Notes: a model not told the origin generated them from the letters alone. Shown: positions 17,418 through 26,678, counted from the stretch's first letter. The stretch is 64,000 nt of DNA from Curtobacterium sp. VKM Ac-2865 (GCF_015350905.1 NZ_JADKRZ010000002.1:248001-312000); one strand, 5' to 3'. Program-made: numbers and translations.

Positions 17418-18980
17418 GTGACGGAACCACTGGGGAGCTCGACCACACGCAGGGGACTCATCGCCGGGGGTCTCGGGCTCGGCATCGCCGGGGTCCTGGC
17501 CGCGTGCAGCGGGGGGTCGCCGGCGCCGACGCCGTCCGGCACACGGACCTCGGGAGCGAGCGGCACGCCGATGCCCAGCGCGAGCGCCCCGTCGACGGGT
17601 TCCGGCCCGGACAGCTGGGACGCCCTGGCCGCGGCGACCACCGGGGCGCTGCTCCGCTCGGGCGCCCGGGGCTGGGACACGGCGCGTGTGCTCGAGAACC
17701 CGCGGTACGACGACGCCGACCCGCAGGGCATCCTCCGCGTGGCGAACGCCGACGACGTCGTCGCCGGCCTCGCCTTCGCCAGGAACACCCGCACGCCGGT
17801 CGCGCTGCGGGCCGGCGGGCACTCGTACACCGGGTGGTCGGCCGGCGGCGCTGCCGGCACGGACGTCCCGCGCTCGCTCGTGATCAGCACCGCGGGGCTC
17901 GACGACGTCCAGGTGTCGGGGGAGTCGGTCACGATCGGCCCCGGCGCACAGCTCGCCGACGTCTACGCGACCCTGGCGGAGGCCGGGCGCGCGATCGGCT
18001 CGGGGTCGTGCCCGACGGTCGGCATCGGCGGCCTGACGCTCGGCGGGGGCGTCGGCGTGCTCGTCCGCTCGTTCGGCCTGACCTCGGACCAGCTCACCGG
18101 AGCGACGATCGTCACGGCGGACGGCGCCGTGCACGAGGTCTCGTCGACCCGCGACCCCGACCTGTTCTGGGCCTGCCGTGGTGGGGGCGGCGGGACGGTG
18201 GGCGTCGTGACGAGCCTGACGTTCCGGACCCAGCCCGCGCCTCCCGTCCTGCTCTTCGGCATCTCCTTCCCATGGTCGGCCGCCGCTGCGGTGGTGCGCG
18301 CGTGGCAGGACTGGGCGCCGACGGCGGACCGGCAGCTGTGGTCGACGCTGAAGCTCCTGGGCGGCGCACGGCATGCCGGCGGCCCGTCCGTCACGGTGTC
18401 CGGCGTGTGGACCGGCACGAAGTCGGGCGCGGACGCCTCCGTCGACGGGTTCATCGCCGCGACCGGGGCGACGCCGACACGACACACGGCCGACGAGCTG
18501 ACGTACGGCCAGGCGATGCAGCAGCTCGCCGGCAAGCCGGTGCGGGTGTCCGAGGCGGCGACGTCGTCGATCGGCACCGCGGCACTGTCCGACGCCCAGA
18601 TCGCGGTCCTCGTGCAGCAGGCCGAACGGTCCGGGTCGGTCGACGGCATGGAGGAGGGCGGCGTGTCCCTCGACGCCCTCGGCGGTGTCGTGGCGGACGT
18701 CGGGCGGACCGACACCCCCTTCCCGTGGCGCTCGGCGCTGTGCACCGTGCAGTACACGGCCGTGTTCGCGGACGGCGCGGACCCGGCGCCGTTCGACCAG
18801 TACGTGCGGGGCTTCCGTGCCGCGATGCGTCCCGCGTGGGGTGACGGCGCGTACGCGAACTACTGCGACGCAGCGATCACGGACCCGTCGGCGTACTTCG
18901 ACGTGAACACCTCGCGGCTGCACCGCATCGCCGAGCAGGCCGACCCGGACGGGGTGTTCGCGCAGCCGAACTGGGTCTGA
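17418..18980 (+). CDS. FAD-linked oxidoreductase, berberine-bridge type, exported lipoprotein
   Basis: A 520-residue exported flavoprotein. The N-terminus has a twin-arginine pair in TTRRGLI and a lipobox LAAC with the acylated cysteine at residue 30, so a folded FAD protein is probably sent through Tat and lipid anchored. A Ser/Thr/Pro linker follows (about 31-60). The PCMH FAD-binding domain spans about 95-275; ALRAGGHSYTGW contains the histidine usually bound to FAD, and GIGGLTLGGGVG is present. The C-terminal BBE segment is ANYCDAAITDPSAYFD. It oxidises an unknown alcohol or sugar with O2. Confidence 0.9.
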   Translation: MTEPLGSSTTRRGLIAGGLGLGIAGVLAACSGGSPAPTPSGTRTSGASGTPMPSASAPSTGSGPDSWDALAAATTGALLRSGARGWDTARVLENPRYDDADPQGILRVANADDVVAGLAFARNTRTPVALRAGGHSYTGWSAGGAAGTDVPRSLVISTAGLDDVQVSGESVTIGPGAQLADVYATLAEAGRAIGSGSCPTVGIGGLTLGGGVGVLVRSFGLTSDQLTGATIVTADGAVHEVSSTRDPDLFWACRGGGGGTVGVVTSLTFRTQPAPPVLLFGISFPWSAAAAVVRAWQDWAPTADRQLWSTLKLLGGARHAGGPSVTVSGVWTGTKSGADASVDGFIAATGATPTRHTADELTYGQAMQQLAGKPVRVSEAATSSIGTAALSDAQIAVLVQQAERSGSVDGMEEGGVSLDALGGVVADVGRTDTPFPWRSALCTVQYTAVFADGADPAPFDQYVRGFRAAMRPAWGDGAYANYCDAAITDPSAYFDVNTSRLHRIAEQADPDGVFAQPNWV

Positions 18981-19013
18981 CCCGGCGGCAGGCCCCGTCC
19001 TACGATGACCGGC

Positions 19014-19598
19014 ATGGACATCGAGCCGTTCGTCGTCGCCGACACCGCCGCCTGGCGCGCCTGGCTCGACCAGCACGAGGACGACTCCGACGGCGTCTGG
19101 CTCGCCCTCGCCAAGAAGGGCACGACGGGGCCGACGACCCTGACGTACGCGCAGGCACTGGACGAGGCGCTCTGCTCCGGCTGGATCGACGGGCAGAAGC
19201 GGAGCAACGACGCGGCGACCTTCCTGCAGCGGTTCACCCCGCGGCGGAAGGCCTCGCTCTGGTCGGAGCGGAACATCGGCCTGGTCGCGACGCTCGTCGC
19301 CCAGGGACGGATGCGGGAGCGCGGACAGGCCGAGGTCGACCGCGCGAAGGCCGACGGCCGGTGGGAGCGCGCGTACGCCGGCTCCGCGACCGCCACGGTG
19401 CCCGACGACCTCGTCGCCGCGCTCGACGCCGCGCCGGCAGCCGCCGCCCTGTTCGCCGACCTCGACGCCACGAACCGGTACGCGGTGCTGCACCGGGTCA
19501 TGACCGCGCCGAACCCCGCGACCCGCGCGGCCCGGCTGAGCAAGCTCGTCGGCATGCTCGACCGCGGCGAGACGCCGTACCCACGCCCGACACGCTGA
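19014..19598 (+). CDS. YdeI/OmpD-associated family protein
   Basis: A 194-residue protein of the YdeI family. Recognisable parts are the N-terminal AWRAWLDQHEDDSDGVWLALAKKG, EALCSGWIDGQKR and FTPRRKASLWSERN segments, and a C-terminal region (about residues 130-190) with KLVGMLDRGETP. Family members are linked to stress or antimicrobial peptide tolerance in some bacteria, but the biochemical role is unknown. ATG 19014 is preferred over an in-frame ATG three codons earlier because TACGAT lies seven bases before 19014 (leaderless). Confidence 0.87.
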   Translation: MDIEPFVVADTAAWRAWLDQHEDDSDGVWLALAKKGTTGPTTLTYAQALDEALCSGWIDGQKRSNDAATFLQRFTPRRKASLWSERNIGLVATLVAQGRMRERGQAEVDRAKADGRWERAYAGSATATVPDDLVAALDAAPAAAALFADLDATNRYAVLHRVMTAPNPATRAARLSKLVGMLDRGETPYPRPTR

Positions 19599-19663
19599 CG
19601 TCGGGGGACAGGACGCCACCTGTTGCTCACCGCGCGTTCGCGGAGACGGCGTAGACCGGGGTC

Positions 19664-20542
19664 ATGACGAACAGCGACACCACGACACGTCCGGCCGACG
19701 CCTCCGGCACCTTCCGCATCGGTGGCGACCTCGAGGTCAACCGCCTCGGCTACGGCACCATGCAGCTCACCGGCCCCGGGGTCTGGGGACCGCCGAAGGA
19801 CCACGACGAGGCGATCCGCGTCCTCAAGCGCGCCGTCGAGCTCGGCGTGAACTTCTTCGACACCGCCGACTCCTACGGCCCCTACGTCGCCGAGGAGCTC
19901 CTCAAGGAGGCCCTGCACCCGTACGGCGACGACGTCGTCATCGCGACCAAGGCCGGCCTGACCCGCACCGGCCCGAACGAGTGGCCGCCGGTCGGCCGCC
20001 CGGAGTACCTGCGTCAGGAGGCCGAGATGAGCCTCCGCCGTCTCGGCCTGGAGCGCATCGACCTGTTCCAGCTGCACCGTATCGACCCGAAGGTCCCGCT
20101 CGAGGACCAGATCGGTGAGCTGAAGAAGCTGCAGGACGAGGGCAAGATCCGCCACATCGGCCTGTCCGAGGTCTCCGTCGACGAGGTCAAGGCCGCGCAG
20201 GAGATCGCGACGATCGTCTCCGTGCAGAACCTCTACAACCTCACCGACCGGTCCTCCGAGGCGCTGCTCGACTGGTCCGAGGAGCAGGGCATCGGCTTCA
20301 TCCCGTGGTTCCCGCTCGCGACGGGTGGCCTGACCGGCGAGGACTCCCCGCTGACCGAGCTCGCCGAGCGCAAGCAGGCCACGCCCGCACAGGTCGCCCT
20401 GGCCTGGCTGCTCAAGCGCTCGCCGGTCATGCTGCCGATCCCCGGCACGTCGAGCGTCGCGCACCTCGAGGACAACCTCGCCGGCGCGACGGTCGAGCTC
20501 ACCGACGACGAGTTCCAGGAGCTCGCCGGCCTGCACGAGTGA
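19664..20542 (+). CDS. Aldo/keto reductase
   Basis: A 292-residue AKR-fold oxidoreductase related to the pyridoxal/carbonyl-reductase group. It has [19 protein letters not shown] (catalytic D and Y), VIATKAG (K), LFQLHRID (H) and [16 protein letters not shown] at the cofactor site. It carries an N-terminal extension of about 20 residues. TAGACC precedes ATG 19664 by six bases, a weaker leaderless-type signal. Two strong hairpins follow the stop. Confidence 0.93.
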   Translation: MTNSDTTTRPADASGTFRIGGDLEVNRLGYGTMQLTGPGVWGPPKDHDEAIRVLKRAVELGVNFFDTADSYGPYVAEELLKEALHPYGDDVVIATKAGLTRTGPNEWPPVGRPEYLRQEAEMSLRRLGLERIDLFQLHRIDPKVPLEDQIGELKKLQDEGKIRHIGLSEVSVDEVKAAQEIATIVSVQNLYNLTDRSSEALLDWSEEQGIGFIPWFPLATGGLTGEDSPLTELAERKQATPAQVALAWLLKRSPVMLPIPGTSSVAHLEDNLAGATVELTDDEFQELAGLHE

Positions 20543-20550
20543 CACGACCA

Positions 20551-20633
20551 GGATCCGCTGGGGACAGCGGATCCCGGATCCAGCGTTGACGGATCCGGTC
20601 GACGATCCTGCGGGATCGCCGACCGGATCCGTC
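20551..20633. terminator. Two tandem hairpins built from GGATCC units
   Basis: First hairpin: GGATCCGCTG (20551-20560) with CAGCGGATCC (20565-20574). Second: GACGGATCCGGTCG (20588-20601) with CGACCGGATCCGTC (20620-20633), containing an inner CGATCC/GGATCG pair. They lie between the convergent aldo/keto reductase and SDR genes and probably terminate both. GGATCC occurs five times in about 80 bases. Confidence 0.8.
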
Positions 20634-20642
20634 ATTCGTCGG

Positions 20643-21374
20643 TCAGGAGGCGATGGCCGCCATCGCCTGTGCGGTCGCCGCGCCGAGGTCCTCCGCCGGG
20701 CGGCTCAGCAGCCCCTTCACCATCCGGGTGTCGTCGTCGGCGAGGACCTCGTACACCCCGGTCACCGCGCCGTCGAGCGACTGCGACACCACGCTCGACG
20801 GGCTGACCTTCGGCACGTCGAAGCGGGCGCCCATCGCCGTGTCGATCATGCCGACGAGCACCCCGGTGACCGTCGTGCCCTGTCCGGCCAGCTCGGTGCG
20901 CAGCCCGTTCGTCGCGGACCACGCCGCCGCCTTCGACGCGGCGTAGACCGTGGGGATCGGCGTCCACGCGGCGACGGAGAGCACGTTCAGCACGGCACCG
21001 CCGCCGTTCGCCGCGAGCACCGGCGCGAACGCCCCGGAGACCCGGATCGTGCCGAAGACGTTCGTCTCGAACACCGACCGGAGGACGTCGTCGGGTGCCG
21101 CCGCGATGGACGTGTCCGACGCCGGGGCGATCGCCGCGTTGTTCACGAGCAGGTCGACGTCCGCAGCCGTCCGAGCGGCTGCCGCGATCGACTCCCCGTC
21201 GGTGAGGTCGAGCGCCAAGGACACCACGCGGTCGTCGTCCCACGGCCGCGGGGACCGTGCCGTGGCGTAGACCTTCGTCGCGCCGCGCTCCAGGGCCTGG
21301 CGGACGAACTCCTCGCCGAGGCCTCCGTTCGCTCCGGTCACGAGCACGGTCCGGCCGTCGAGTCGCTCAGTCAT
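20643..21374 (-). CDS. Short-chain dehydrogenase/reductase
   Basis: A 243-residue SDR with VTGANGGLG, a LLVNNAA motif in place of NNAG, and the catalytic YAASKAA. An in-frame extension to 21422 exists, but ATG 21374 has AGGAG six bases upstream and is used. It is divergent from the TetR gene (start 21464), with a palindrome between them, so TetR repression is likely. The SDR at 62080-62793 is a clear paralogue, sharing ARGxSKVYA-like, WDDxRVV and WSATNxxRxEL segments. Confidence 0.92.
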   Translation of the reverse strand: MTERLDGRTVLVTGANGGLGEEFVRQALERGATKVYATARSPRPWDDDRVVSLALDLTDGESIAAAARTAADVDLLVNNAAIAPASDTSIAAAPDDVLRSVFETNVFGTIRVSGAFAPVLAANGGGAVLNVLSVAAWTPIPTVYAASKAAAWSATNGLRTELAGQGTTVTGVLVGMIDTAMGARFDVPKVSPSSVVSQSLDGAVTGVYEVLADDDTRMVKGLLSRPAEDLGAATAQAMAAIAS

Positions 21375-21425
21375 GGTCACTCCTGTAGGTTGGGCTGGAA
21401 GCGGGGATGCTCCCCGGATCATTAT

Positions 21426-21442
21426 GTGGGGAACGTCCCCAC
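21426..21442. promoter_or_regulatory. TetR-type operator between divergent SDR and tetR genes
   Basis: GTGGGGA-ACG-TCCCCAC, perfect seven-base arms with a three-base spacer, 22 bases before the regulator start and 52 bases before the SDR start. Position and symmetry fit autoregulation plus control of the SDR. Confidence 0.7.
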
Positions 21443-21463
21443 TTGAGTCAAGTGAGGTGTGCC

Positions 21464-22033
21464 GTGACGTCGACGACCGCGAAGCCCATGCGCGCCGATG
21501 CCCGCCGGAACCGCGACGCGATCACCGCGGCTGCCCGGCAGGTCTTCGAGACGGACGGCATATTCGCGCCGATCGACGGCATCGCCACGGCGGCCGGGGT
21601 CGGCAACGCGACGTTCTACCGGAACTTCCCGACGCGCGACGACCTGCTCGCCGCCGTGATGGACGACAGCTTCCGGGCAGCCCTCGACGAGTCACGGGAG
21701 CTCGAGGCGCTGCCGGCCGACGACGCCCTGCACGAGTGGATGGCCCGCGTCACCTGGCAGCTGCGGATCTGGCAGAACCTGCCGACCTGCATCGCCAGCG
21801 CCATCGGCGACGACCACTCGCCGGTGCAGGACGTCTGCGCCCGGCTCACGGAGCGCACGGACGACTTCCTGCAGCGCGCCCGGACCCAGGGCAGTGCGAC
21901 GGACACGGCGAGCGCCGAGGACGTCTTCGAACTGCTGACGACGCTGTCGTGGGGCGTCGACCGCTTCGGCGACGACCAGGAGCAGGCCAGACGACGGGTG
22001 CGCCTGGCGACCGCCGGCCTGTTCCGCCGCTGA
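21464..22033 (+). CDS. TetR-family transcriptional regulator
   Basis: A 189-residue repressor. The N-terminal HTH (about residues 12-60: RNRDAITAAARQVFE, IDGIATAAGVGNATFYRNFP) is typical TetR, followed by an all-helical ligand domain. GTG 21464 has GAGG upstream and is preferred to an in-frame ATG at 21407, whose use would place the operator inside the coding region. It is divergent from the SDR gene and very likely controls it through the palindrome at 21426-21442. Confidence 0.92.
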   Translation: MTSTTAKPMRADARRNRDAITAAARQVFETDGIFAPIDGIATAAGVGNATFYRNFPTRDDLLAAVMDDSFRAALDESRELEALPADDALHEWMARVTWQLRIWQNLPTCIASAIGDDHSPVQDVCARLTERTDDFLQRARTQGSATDTASAEDVFELLTTLSWGVDRFGDDQEQARRRVRLATAGLFRR

Positions 22034-22073
22034 CCGCACGAGCACCCCGGCACCGACGACTAGCGTCGGACCC

Positions 22074-23054
22074 ATGCAGCGACGCACCCTCGGCCGTACC
22101 GGCCGCGAAGTCTCCTCCATCGGTCTCGGCACCTGGCAGTTCGGCGGTGACTGGGGTCCCGTCGCCGACGAGGACGCCTTCGCCGTGATGGACGCCTCCG
22201 CCGAAGCCGACGTCACCTTGTTCGACACCGCTGACGTGTACGGCGACGGCACGAGCGAGGCGCTCATCGGCCGCTGGCTGCAGGCGAACCCGGGCTCGGG
22301 GGTCACCGTCACGACGAAGATGGGCCGTCGCGCCGAGCAGACGCCCGACAACTACGTCGCCGCGAACTTCCGCACCTGGGTCGACCGCTCGCGGACGAAC
22401 CTGCAGCAGGACACGCTCGACCTGGTCCAGCTGCACTGCCCGCCGACCGCGGTGTTCTCCGACGACGCCGTGTACGACGCCCTCGACGCGCTGGTCGCCG
22501 ACGGGGCGATCGCCGCCTACGGCGTCAGCGTGGAGACCGCCGACCAGGCGCTCACCGCGATCGCCCGGCCGAACGTCGCGAGCGTCCAGATCATCCTCAA
22601 CGCGTTCCGGTTGAAGCCGCTGGACGCGGTCCTGCCCGCCGCCCGGGAGGCCGGGGTCGCCGTCCTGGCGCGCGTCCCGCTGGCATCGGGGCTGCTCTCC
22701 GGCAAGTACACGACGGACACCGAGTTCGCCCCGGAGGACCACCGCACGTACAACCGCCACGGCGAGGCCTTCGACCAGGGTGAGACCTTCAGCGGGGTGC
22801 CGTTCGAGGACGGCGTCCGTGCGGCGCAGGAGTTCGCCGCCGCCCTGCCCGAGGGCGTCTCCGTCCCGCAGGCCGCGCTCGCGTGGGTCATCGCGCAGGA
22901 CGGCGTCACGGCCGCGATCCCCGGTGCCCGCAACGCCGAGCAGGCCCGCTCGAACGCCCAGGCGGGGTCCCTCGACACCCCGGCCGACCTCGACGCCACC
23001 GTGCGTGACCTGTACGACCGCTGGTTCCGCGCGACGGTGCACGAGCGCTGGTGA
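22074..23054 (+). CDS. Aldo/keto reductase
   Basis: A 326-residue AKR-fold oxidoreductase. It carries LGRTGREVSSIGLGTWQFGG at the N-terminus, DTADVYGDG (D, Y), VTTKMG (K), LVQLHCPP (H) and AAIPGARNAEQARSN at the cofactor end. TAGCGT ends seven bases before ATG 22074, a clear leaderless promoter. It follows the TetR gene by 40 bases but is probably transcribed separately. A hairpin terminator follows. Confidence 0.93.
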   Translation: MQRRTLGRTGREVSSIGLGTWQFGGDWGPVADEDAFAVMDASAEADVTLFDTADVYGDGTSEALIGRWLQANPGSGVTVTTKMGRRAEQTPDNYVAANFRTWVDRSRTNLQQDTLDLVQLHCPPTAVFSDDAVYDALDALVADGAIAAYGVSVETADQALTAIARPNVASVQIILNAFRLKPLDAVLPAAREAGVAVLARVPLASGLLSGKYTTDTEFAPEDHRTYNRHGEAFDQGETFSGVPFEDGVRAAQEFAAALPEGVSVPQAALAWVIAQDGVTAAIPGARNAEQARSNAQAGSLDTPADLDATVRDLYDRWFRATVHERW

Positions 23055-23064
23055 CCCCCGGCGG

Positions 23065-23104
23065 CCTGGAGCACCTCCCAGCCCCTGCTCGGAGGTGCTT
23101 CAGG
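23065..23104. terminator. Hairpin terminator after aldo/keto reductase
   Basis: Core AGCACCTCC (23070-23078) pairs with GGAGGTGCT (23091-23099), extended outward through CCTG/TCAGG with a wobble pair. It is ten bases past the stop codon. Confidence 0.7.
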
Positions 23105-23195
23105 AACCGCCGCCCCTTCCCATCGATCCCACGGCGTGCAGCGCCCGGCCCGGTCCTACGATGATCCCACGCCCTCCGACCGATCGGGAACCACC

Positions 23196-23975
23196 ATGCA
23201 CGTGCGCCACGTCATCGTCACCGCTGCGCTGGCGGCTGCCCTGGTCGCCGTCCCCACGGCACTCGTCGTCGCGCACCCCGCGGTCGCCGCGTACGGGTCG
23301 ACCGCGGGCGTGACCGGTCCCCAGGCCGCACGGGTCGTGGCCGCGCGTGCCGCCGACCTCCGGCGCACCCCGGACCAGGTCCTCACCGGGGCCCTCGGCG
23401 CGGCGGGCTCGCGTGCCGTTCCCTTCGCCTACGCGGGTGACTCGATCACCGCACGGCCCGGGTCGTGGCTCCGCGACCTGGCCGCGACGCCCGCCGCGAC
23501 CGCGCTCGTCCGCGCGGTCGGCGGGTACGCCCACAGCGGGTACCGCTCGGACCAGGTGCTCGCCCGGATGCCCGTCGTGCACGGCGAGGACGTCCTGGTC
23601 GTCGAGCTCGGCACGAACGACGTGAACCAGCACGTGCCCACCGCGACGACCCTGCGCGACGTCGACCGCCTGGTGGCGCAGGTCGCCGCGCCGCACGTGC
23701 TCCTGGTCGCGGCTCCGCCCTCGGACCACACGACGAGCCTGTGGGGCGTCGACCGTCGGACGGGCAACGCGGCGCTCGACCGTGCCCTGGTCGTCGACGC
23801 ACACCGACACGGGTGGAACGAGGCCGACCCGTTCGCGGTGGACCGCGAGCGCGACGGCTCCTGGGTCCCCGGGACCTCCACGGACGGCATCCACCCCACG
23901 ACCGCGGCGAACCACGTGATCGCCGGCCGCTTCGCCGCGGCCATCACGGCCGCCGCGCACACCGCGCGCACCTGA
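23196..23975 (+). CDS. Secreted SGNH/GDSL-like hydrolase
   Basis: A 259-residue exported protein with a signal peptide (about residues 1-32, ending AVAA) and an SGNH-hydrolase fold. The nucleophile block is YAGDSITARPG (about 76-86), a glycine block is GGYAHSGY, the asparagine block is ELGTNDVNQH (about 137-146) and the catalytic Asp/His pair is TDGIHPT (about 229-235). Such enzymes hydrolyse esters of lipids or cell-wall polysaccharides. TACGAT at 23158 gives a transcription start with a short leader and GGGAA precedes ATG 23196. A palindromic terminator follows. Confidence 0.88.
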   Translation: MHVRHVIVTAALAAALVAVPTALVVAHPAVAAYGSTAGVTGPQAARVVAARAADLRRTPDQVLTGALGAAGSRAVPFAYAGDSITARPGSWLRDLAATPAATALVRAVGGYAHSGYRSDQVLARMPVVHGEDVLVVELGTNDVNQHVPTATTLRDVDRLVAQVAAPHVLLVAAPPSDHTTSLWGVDRRTGNAALDRALVVDAHRHGWNEADPFAVDRERDGSWVPGTSTDGIHPTTAANHVIAGRFAAAITAAAHTART

Positions 23976-23997
23976 CGGGGCCCTGAACGCACCCCGA

Positions 23998-24044
23998 GAC
24001 GGACAGGAGGCCCGGTGCACGTGGTGCGCCGAGCCTCCTGCCCG
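23998..24044. terminator. Palindromic terminator (repeat family member, imperfect)
   Basis: GACGGACAGGAGGC opposite GCCTCCTGCCCGTC with a mismatched core around GCACGTG. It sits between the convergent SGNH hydrolase and DUF4126-like genes. Confidence 0.78.
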
Positions 24045-24059
24045 TCGAGCGGTCGCGTG

Positions 24060-24545
24060 TCAGCGCGAGGTGAGCACCTTCGTCGTGCCCGCGATGACCG
24101 CGGCGTCCTCGGCGAGCGCCACCAGGGGGTCGCGCAGGCCGGTCGTCTTCGTGACGGACTTGCGGGCGAGCAGTCCGACGTAGCTGCCGATGACCGCGCC
24201 GATCGCTCCGAGGACCGCGCCCTCGACCCGGCGGTCGCGCTTGCCGGTCGTGCCGATCGCCATGCCGACGAACGCGCCGGAGGTGGCGCGGCCGATCAGC
24301 CCGGTCAGGGCGGTGCGGCTCGGCGTCATCGGGAGCTTGTCACCGATGATCTCGCCGACGGCACCGGCGATGAGCAGGCCGCGACCGAGCGGCGTGCGGA
24401 ACGCCGGCCAGTCCTGCCAGGCGCCGGACAGCTCCTTGCGGTCGCGGTTGAGCGCCAGGAGTGCGAGCGGGGTGGCGCTGCGGCCGCCCGTCAGGATGCC
24501 GAGCAGCAGGGCCTTCGTACCGGTGTGCTTCGTGTTCTTCACCAT
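24060..24545 (-). CDS. DUF4126 family membrane protein
   Basis: A 161-residue membrane protein of the DUF4126 type. LLLGILTGGRSATPLALLAL (about residues 13-32) is the characteristic glycine-rich first segment, and further segments include GLLIAGAVGEIIGDKLP and AVLGAIGAVIGSYVGLLARK. Function is unknown. ATG 24545 has a GAGGAGACCCC purine run upstream. It is divergent from the membrane protein at 24683. Confidence 0.8.
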   Translation of the reverse strand: MVKNTKHTGTKALLLGILTGGRSATPLALLALNRDRKELSGAWQDWPAFRTPLGRGLLIAGAVGEIIGDKLPMTPSRTALTGLIGRATSGAFVGMAIGTTGKRDRRVEGAVLGAIGAVIGSYVGLLARKSVTKTTGLRDPLVALAEDAAVIAGTTKVLTSR

Positions 24546-24682
24546 GGGGTCTCCTCACAAGATCGTCGTCGACGCTACCCACGGGACCTGGCCGCCGCAC
24601 CGGGATGTCCACCGGCCGGGCGCACGACGTCCGCCGAGCGGCGCGGTGTAGTCATGGGGTCCCCCGATCGAACAGGACCACC

Positions 24683-25249
24683 GTGACCGACGCCGACCGC
24701 ATCAGCGCTGCCGCTGCCCCGCGCGCGCGGGTGGGTGCCGTGGACGAGGCGGGTCGTCTCCGCCTCCTCGGGGCCGCCGTTTCCGGGGCTGCGTTCGCGC
24801 TGGTCTTCGTGATGCTCGTGCTGTCGTCGTGGACCGCGGCGACCACCGGTGTGCTGGTGTCCGTCGGGGTGCCGGCCGCAGCGGTCGGCGGGACGCTCGG
24901 CGTCGTGCTGCTGCTGCGCTCGTGGCGCATCGAGGGCGGCTACGAGCGCGCGAGTGCCGTCCAGCGCTGGATCTCCGACGGCCGAGTGCCGGTCGACGTC
25001 CCCGCGACGGAGTGGGTACCGCTGCTGCACGGGCAGGCGGACCGGCAGGTCGCCGGCTGGGGCAAGATCCTGACCGCGGTGCTGTGGTTCGCGATGTCGT
25101 GGTCGATGCGGGACCAGCACGGCTGGGTCATCACGCTGCTGCTCTGCGGGCTGTGGACCGGGCTGGGACTGTGGAGTGCCGTGGTCGTCATCCCGCGCGC
25201 CCGGGCTGCGGCCGCGATCCTGCGTCGGGGCGTCTCCACGCCCGAGTGA
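24683..25249 (+). CDS. Membrane protein of unknown function
   Basis: A 188-residue protein with four probable membrane segments in two pairs (about residues 27-52 and 55-73; about 127-145 and 148-168), separated by a soluble loop containing RWISDGRVPVDVPATEWVPL. No family recognised. GTG 24683 is used, with AGGA six bases before it; upstream in-frame sequence is not protein-like. It precedes the SDR gene at 25279 by 29 bases. Confidence 0.68.
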   Translation: MTDADRISAAAAPRARVGAVDEAGRLRLLGAAVSGAAFALVFVMLVLSSWTAATTGVLVSVGVPAAAVGGTLGVVLLLRSWRIEGGYERASAVQRWISDGRVPVDVPATEWVPLLHGQADRQVAGWGKILTAVLWFAMSWSMRDQHGWVITLLLCGLWTGLGLWSAVVVIPRARAAAAILRRGVSTPE

Positions 25250-25278
25250 CCCACGCGTCCGGCGTGTAGGCAGGGTGC

Positions 25279-26067
25279 ATGGCCTCCCAGAAGCAGCCCT
25301 TCCGTGCCCGCCGCGCCCTCGTCACCGGAGCGAGCGGGGGCATCGGCGAAGCGCTCGCCGTCGGACTCGCCCGCGGCGGCAGCGACCTCGTCCTGGTGGC
25401 GCGGTCGGCCGACAAGCTCGAGGCGGTCGCCGCCCGGGTGCGCCGTGACCACGGGGTGCGCGCGGAGGTCCTCGTCGCGGACCTGTCCACCGACGCCGGC
25501 GTCGACCACGTCATCACGTCCCTGGCCGACAGCCGGGTGGACATCGTCGTCGCCAACGCCGGCCTCGGCTCGCACGGGGACTTCGCCGACGACTCCGAGG
25601 AGCGGAACCGCACCCAGATCGCGCTGAACATCACCGCGGTCACCCGGCTCGTGCACGCGTTCCTGCCGGGGATGCTCGCGCGCGGGGTCGGTGGCGTGAT
25701 GACCGTCGCCTCGACCGCAGCGTTCCAGCCGACACCGGGCATGGGCGTCTACGGCGCGACGAAGGCGTTCGTGCTGTCCCTGACCGAGGCCGTCTGGCAG
25801 GAGACCCGCGGCCGTGGGGTCCGCGTGCTCGCCCTCTGCCCGGGCCCGACCGAGACGGGGTTCTTCGACGCCGCGGGCAGTTCGTCGCTTGAGGGCGGAC
25901 GCCAGACCGCGGAGCAGGTCGCCGCGGTCGGGCTCCGTGCGTTCGCCCGCGCCGGCGGGCCGACCGTGGTGTCGGGCCTCGGCAACACGGTGATCGCGAG
26001 CGCGCACCGGTTCGTGCCGCGCGGGCTGATGGCCCGGATGTCGGCGCTCTACACGGCGGGCGACTGA
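25279..26067 (+). CDS. Short-chain dehydrogenase/reductase
   Basis: A 262-residue SDR of the YqjQ/DltE-like type. VTGASGGIGEALAVGLARGG starts at about residue 15; it also has VVANAGLG, catalytic serine in VASTAAF and YGATKAF. LCPGPTETGFF is typical of this subgroup, which acts on unknown carbonyl substrates. TAGGCA lies six bases before the ATG. The last 19 bases overlap the 3' end of the opposite-strand YjdF-like gene. Confidence 0.92.
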   Translation: MASQKQPFRARRALVTGASGGIGEALAVGLARGGSDLVLVARSADKLEAVAARVRRDHGVRAEVLVADLSTDAGVDHVITSLADSRVDIVVANAGLGSHGDFADDSEERNRTQIALNITAVTRLVHAFLPGMLARGVGGVMTVASTAAFQPTPGMGVYGATKAFVLSLTEAVWQETRGRGVRVLALCPGPTETGFFDAAGSSSLEGGRQTAEQVAAVGLRAFARAGGPTVVSGLGNTVIASAHRFVPRGLMARMSALYTAGD

Positions 26068-26678
26068 CGCCAGGACCGGACGGGCGGCTCGACGATCCGC
26101 CGGTCGGACGCGCACCAGCGGGCGACGATGCCGACCACGACAGCACCGGCCCCGTCAGCGAGCAGGTCGCCGATCGTGTCGTCGTACCCGACGAAGATCG
26201 TGGAGTCGAGGTAGTTGTGGCCGACCCACTCGAACATCTCCCACACGGCGCCGATCGCCAGGCCGATCGTGCCGCAGACGACGACCGCGACGACGATGGG
26301 CATGCGGGTGGCGTCGGGCAGGATCCCGAGGTCGGACGCGATCACGACGACGAGCACGGCGAGCGCACCGACGAGCAGGAAGTGGACGAGCTTGTCCCAG
26401 CCGGGCACGGTCGTGTACCACTCCAGGGAGCTGCTCCACCCGGCGACCAGGGCGAGCAGGCACAGCGCGGCGTCGAAGCCGGGGCGGAGTCCGAGGATCC
26501 GCGGGACGACCACGCCGAGGAGCGTCAGGGACATCACCGCGAGGGCGATGGGTCCCCAGCCGGCCGTCGCGATCGGGATGCTGAGGAGCGTCAGGACCCG
26601 CAGGACGTCGGCGACCCACTCGGCGCCGCGGGGGCGTCGGAGGAAGGTCGGGCCTGCGGTGCGGACGATGCTCGTCAC
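26049..26678 (-). CDS. YjdF-like (DUF2238) membrane protein
   Basis: A 209-residue multi-pass membrane protein. WDKLVHFLLVGALAVLVVVI and EMFEWVGHNYLDSTIFVGYD followed by TIGDLLADGAGAVVVG are recognisable as the YjdF/DUF2238 family; the conserved H, E and D residues suggest a possible active or metal site, but function is unknown. GTG 26678 is chosen because it forms a four-base GTGA overlap with the preceding phosphatase-family gene and has GGGAG seven bases upstream. It overlaps the SDR gene tail-to-tail by 19 bases. Confidence 0.82.
   Translation of the reverse strand: MTSIVRTAGPTFLRRPRGAEWVADVLRVLTLLSIPIATAGWGPIALAVMSLTLLGVVVPRILGLRPGFDAALCLLALVAGWSSSLEWYTTVPGWDKLVHFLLVGALAVLVVVIASDLGILPDATRMPIVVAVVVCGTIGLAIGAVWEMFEWVGHNYLDSTIFVGYDDTIGDLLADGAGAVVVGIVARWCASDRRIVEPPVRSWRQSPAV

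Noticed and set aside
20551..20633. GGATCC cluster as an attachment site or mobile element end
   Set aside because: No integrase, target duplication or cargo nearby; hairpins between convergent genes fit terminators.
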